Of a stretch of DNA of 43,018 nucleotides, positions 41,556-43,018 are shown in pieces (the first letter of the stretch is position 1; every line of letters begins with the position of its first letter). The position numbers and the translations under genes are program-made. The stretch covers positions 1 to 43,018 of the forward strand of contig NZ_JACKSH010000211.1 of the NCBI RefSeq assembly GCF_025821625.1, read 5' to 3'. Under the pieces are notes generated by a model, which was not told the origin of the DNA, did not search any database, and was given only the letters and a program-made list of their open reading frames with translations. This stretch comes from Mycolicibacterium pyrenivorans (lineage in GTDB: Bacteria > Actinomycetota > Actinomycetes > Mycobacteriales > Mycobacteriaceae).

Positions 41556-42794
41556 ATGAGCGTTCGTGTTGCCGACGACGCTGCCAAGGTGTTCGCCGAT
41601 CCGACGGCCTATGCCGACGAGGCGAGCCTGCACGCGGCACTGCGCCACCTGCGGGCGAACGCTCCGGTGTCCTGGGTCGACGCCCCCGGCTATCGCCCGT
41701 TCTGGGCGATCACCAAGCACGCCGACATCATGGCGATCGAACGCGCCAACGACCTGTTCACCAACTCGCCGCGACCGGTGCTGACCACCGCCGAGGGCGA
41801 CATTCAGCAGGCGGCCATGGGTGTCAGCACGCTGATCCACATGGACGACCCGCAGCACCGCAAGGTAAGGGCGATCGGTGCCGACTGGTTCCGCCCGAAA
41901 GCGATGCGGGCATTGAAGGTTCGCGTCGACGAGCTGGCGAAGTCGTTCGTCGATCAGATGGCCGACCGCGGGGACGAATGCGACTTCGTGCAAGAGGTGG
42001 CGGTCAACTTTCCGCTCTACGTCATCATGTCGTTGCTCGGCATTCCGGAATCCGACTTCCACCGCATGCTGACCTACACCCAGGAGTTGTTCGGCAGCGA
42101 CGACACAGAGTTGCGGCGCGGGGCCACCATCGAGGAGCGTGGGCTGGCGTTGTTCGACATGTTCACCTACTTCAACGAGATCACCGCAGCGCGGCGGGCG
42201 CAGCCCACCGAGGATCTGGCGTCGGCGATCGCCAACGCTCGCATCGACGGCGAACCGCTCTCCGACATCGACACGGTGTCCTACTACCTCATCGTCGCCA
42301 CCGCCGGTCACGACACCACCAGTGCCACCATCTCGGGTGGGTTGCAGGCCCTCATCGAGCATCCCGACCAGCTGCGGCGGCTTCAGGCCGACCCGGGCCT
42401 GATGGGCCTGGCCACCGAGGAGATGATCCGCTGGGTCACCCCGGTGAAGGAGTTCATGCGAACCGCGCAGCAGGACACGGTTGTTCGCGGTGTCCCGATA
42501 GCGGCGGGGGAGTCGGTGTTGCTGTCCTACCCGTCAGGCAACCGGGACGAGGAGGTGTTCACCGAGCCGTTCATCTTCGACGTCGGCCGCGAGCCCAACA
42601 AACACATCGCCTTCGGCTACGGCGTCCATTTCTGCCTCGGCGCCGCCCTCGCCCGGATGGAGATCAACAGCTTCTACTCCGAGCTGCTTCCCCGCCTGAA
42701 ATCCGTCGAGCTGACGGGAGCGCCCGAGAACGTCGCCACGATCTTCGTCGGTGGGCTCAAGCACCTGCCGATCCGCTACGAACTGTCGTACTAG
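41556..42794 (+). CDS. Cytochrome P450
   Basis: A 412-aa soluble P450. The canonical I-helix AGHDTT is near 251, EEMIRWVTPVKE gives the ExxR region, and the heme loop FGYGVHFCLGAALARME has thiolate Cys360. I prefer ATG 41556 because GAGGAG lies just before it. ATG 41505, overlapping the LLM stop, would add 17 residues but lacks a ribosome site. It is co-directional with the LLM gene, and the two probably share the site 9 promoter. Its TAG stop overlaps that of the convergent amidohydrolase (CTAG). Confidence 0.93.
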   Translation: MSVRVADDAAKVFADPTAYADEASLHAALRHLRANAPVSWVDAPGYRPFWAITKHADIMAIERANDLFTNSPRPVLTTAEGDIQQAAMGVSTLIHMDDPQHRKVRAIGADWFRPKAMRALKVRVDELAKSFVDQMADRGDECDFVQEVAVNFPLYVIMSLLGIPESDFHRMLTYTQELFGSDDTELRRGATIEERGLALFDMFTYFNEITAARRAQPTEDLASAIANARIDGEPLSDIDTVSYYLIVATAGHDTTSATISGGLQALIEHPDQLRRLQADPGLMGLATEEMIRWVTPVKEFMRTAQQDTVVRGVPIAAGESVLLSYPSGNRDEEVFTEPFIFDVGREPNKHIAFGYGVHFCLGAALARMEINSFYSELLPRLKSVELTGAPENVATIFVGGLKHLPIRYELSY

Positions 42795-43018
42795 GAGTTC
42801 CCGCGGGCCGCTGCTTTGAGAGCATCGAAATGTCCTGCGCCGCCGCCACGTTCGCCCTCCTTGTGATGGGAGAGTGCCTGGATGGTCACGTCGTGTCCTT
42901 CGGCGGCCTTGCGCAGCGCGCCGACGGTGGCCTGGTCCTTGGGGATGTGGGTGAACGGGTCCCAGTGATACCAGCGCATCGCGTTCTCGTAGGTCATCTT
43001 GTTGATCTCGACATCGGG
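42791..43018 (-). CDS. Amidohydrolase-family protein, C-terminal fragment (runs off the window)
   Basis: Only the last 75 or so codons are visible; the 5' part lies beyond the window. The text INKMTYENAMRWYHWDPFTH followed by IPKDQATVGALR is the C-terminal end of an actinobacterial amidohydrolase_2 protein. A Gly-rich charged tail (HHKEGERGGGAGHFD) follows. It would be the third member of that superfamily here. The catalytic residues are outside the window. Confidence 0.75.
   Translation of the reverse strand, partial: PDVEINKMTYENAMRWYHWDPFTHIPKDQATVGALRKAAEGHDVTIQALSHHKEGERGGGAGHFDALKAAARGNS

Noticed and set aside
1..43018. CRISPR arrays, transposases, integrases, tRNA or rRNA genes
   Set aside because: No regularly spaced repeats, no recombinase-like protein and no cloverleaf or rRNA segments were seen on reading; a tRNAscan/Infernal run would settle small RNAs.

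Overview
Organism and overall character. The window is high-GC, gene-dense DNA that reads as a rapidly growing mycobacterium (Mycolicibacterium-like). The evidence is the gene mix: many FadD/FadE/EchA-type lipid genes, three cytochromes P450, two F420-dependent luciferase-like oxidoreductases, the remains of a mycofactocin-type short-chain dehydrogenase, an Ltp-type thiolase beside a DUF35 protein, and frequent GTG/TTG starts and ATGA/GTGA overlaps. This is inferred from gene content, not from a marker gene. I see no rRNA, tRNA, CRISPR array, insertion sequence or phage gene.

Layout. (1) 148-11985: a TetR regulator diverges from a long plus-strand catabolic run: crotonase, SDR, DapA-like aldolase, then crotonase, amidohydrolase, acyl-CoA synthetase, amidohydrolase, two acyl-CoA dehydrogenases and a P450 broken by a one-base frameshift. 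(2) 12000-14931, minus strand: Ltp-like thiolase plus DUF35 zinc-ribbon protein (probably an aldol lyase pair), a thioesterase and a small NYN-domain protein. (3) 14979-22243, plus strand: a molybdopterin oxidoreductase, a KAS III-like synthase with a sulfotransferase, and a large secreted acidic repeat protein ending at a strong terminator. (4) 22372-29426: CoA-transferase, aldehyde dehydrogenase, a decayed SDR, a P450, then an alcohol dehydrogenase/aldehyde dehydrogenase divergent pair. (5) 29439-35691: acyl-CoA synthetase, isochorismatase-fold protein and Rieske oxygenase facing a Baeyer-Villiger-type monooxygenase and an alpha/beta hydrolase. (6) 35660-43018: second TetR, phosphotransferase, NTF2-like protein, two LLM oxidoreductases, a carboxyltransferase, a third P450 and the end of a third amidohydrolase.

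How the genes fit together. The enzymes make a coherent set for mineralising a hydrophobic, probably alicyclic or terpenoid/steroid-like compound: P450, Rieske and Baeyer-Villiger enzymes for oxygenation and ring opening, a hydrolase for the ester product, alcohol and aldehyde dehydrogenases to reach an acid, CoA ligases or CoA-transferase to activate it, and beta-oxidation plus retro-aldol steps to shorten it. The substrate cannot be named from sequence.

Main discovery. Eight intergenic regions spread over 39 kb carry a shared imperfect palindrome of fixed geometry, TACnGTAA-N3-TTACnGTA (19 bp; nine copies counting one weak one, with one perfect 8-bp-arm copy at 32850-32868). Copies sit 13-85 bp before the starts of almost all the catabolic operons and in the divergent promoter of the first TetR gene, but not before the KAS III, secreted-protein or second-TetR modules. 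They define a single candidate regulon, most simply controlled by the TetR protein at 148-894. A second unexplained element is a 23-bp sequence present three times just downstream of minus-strand stop codons.
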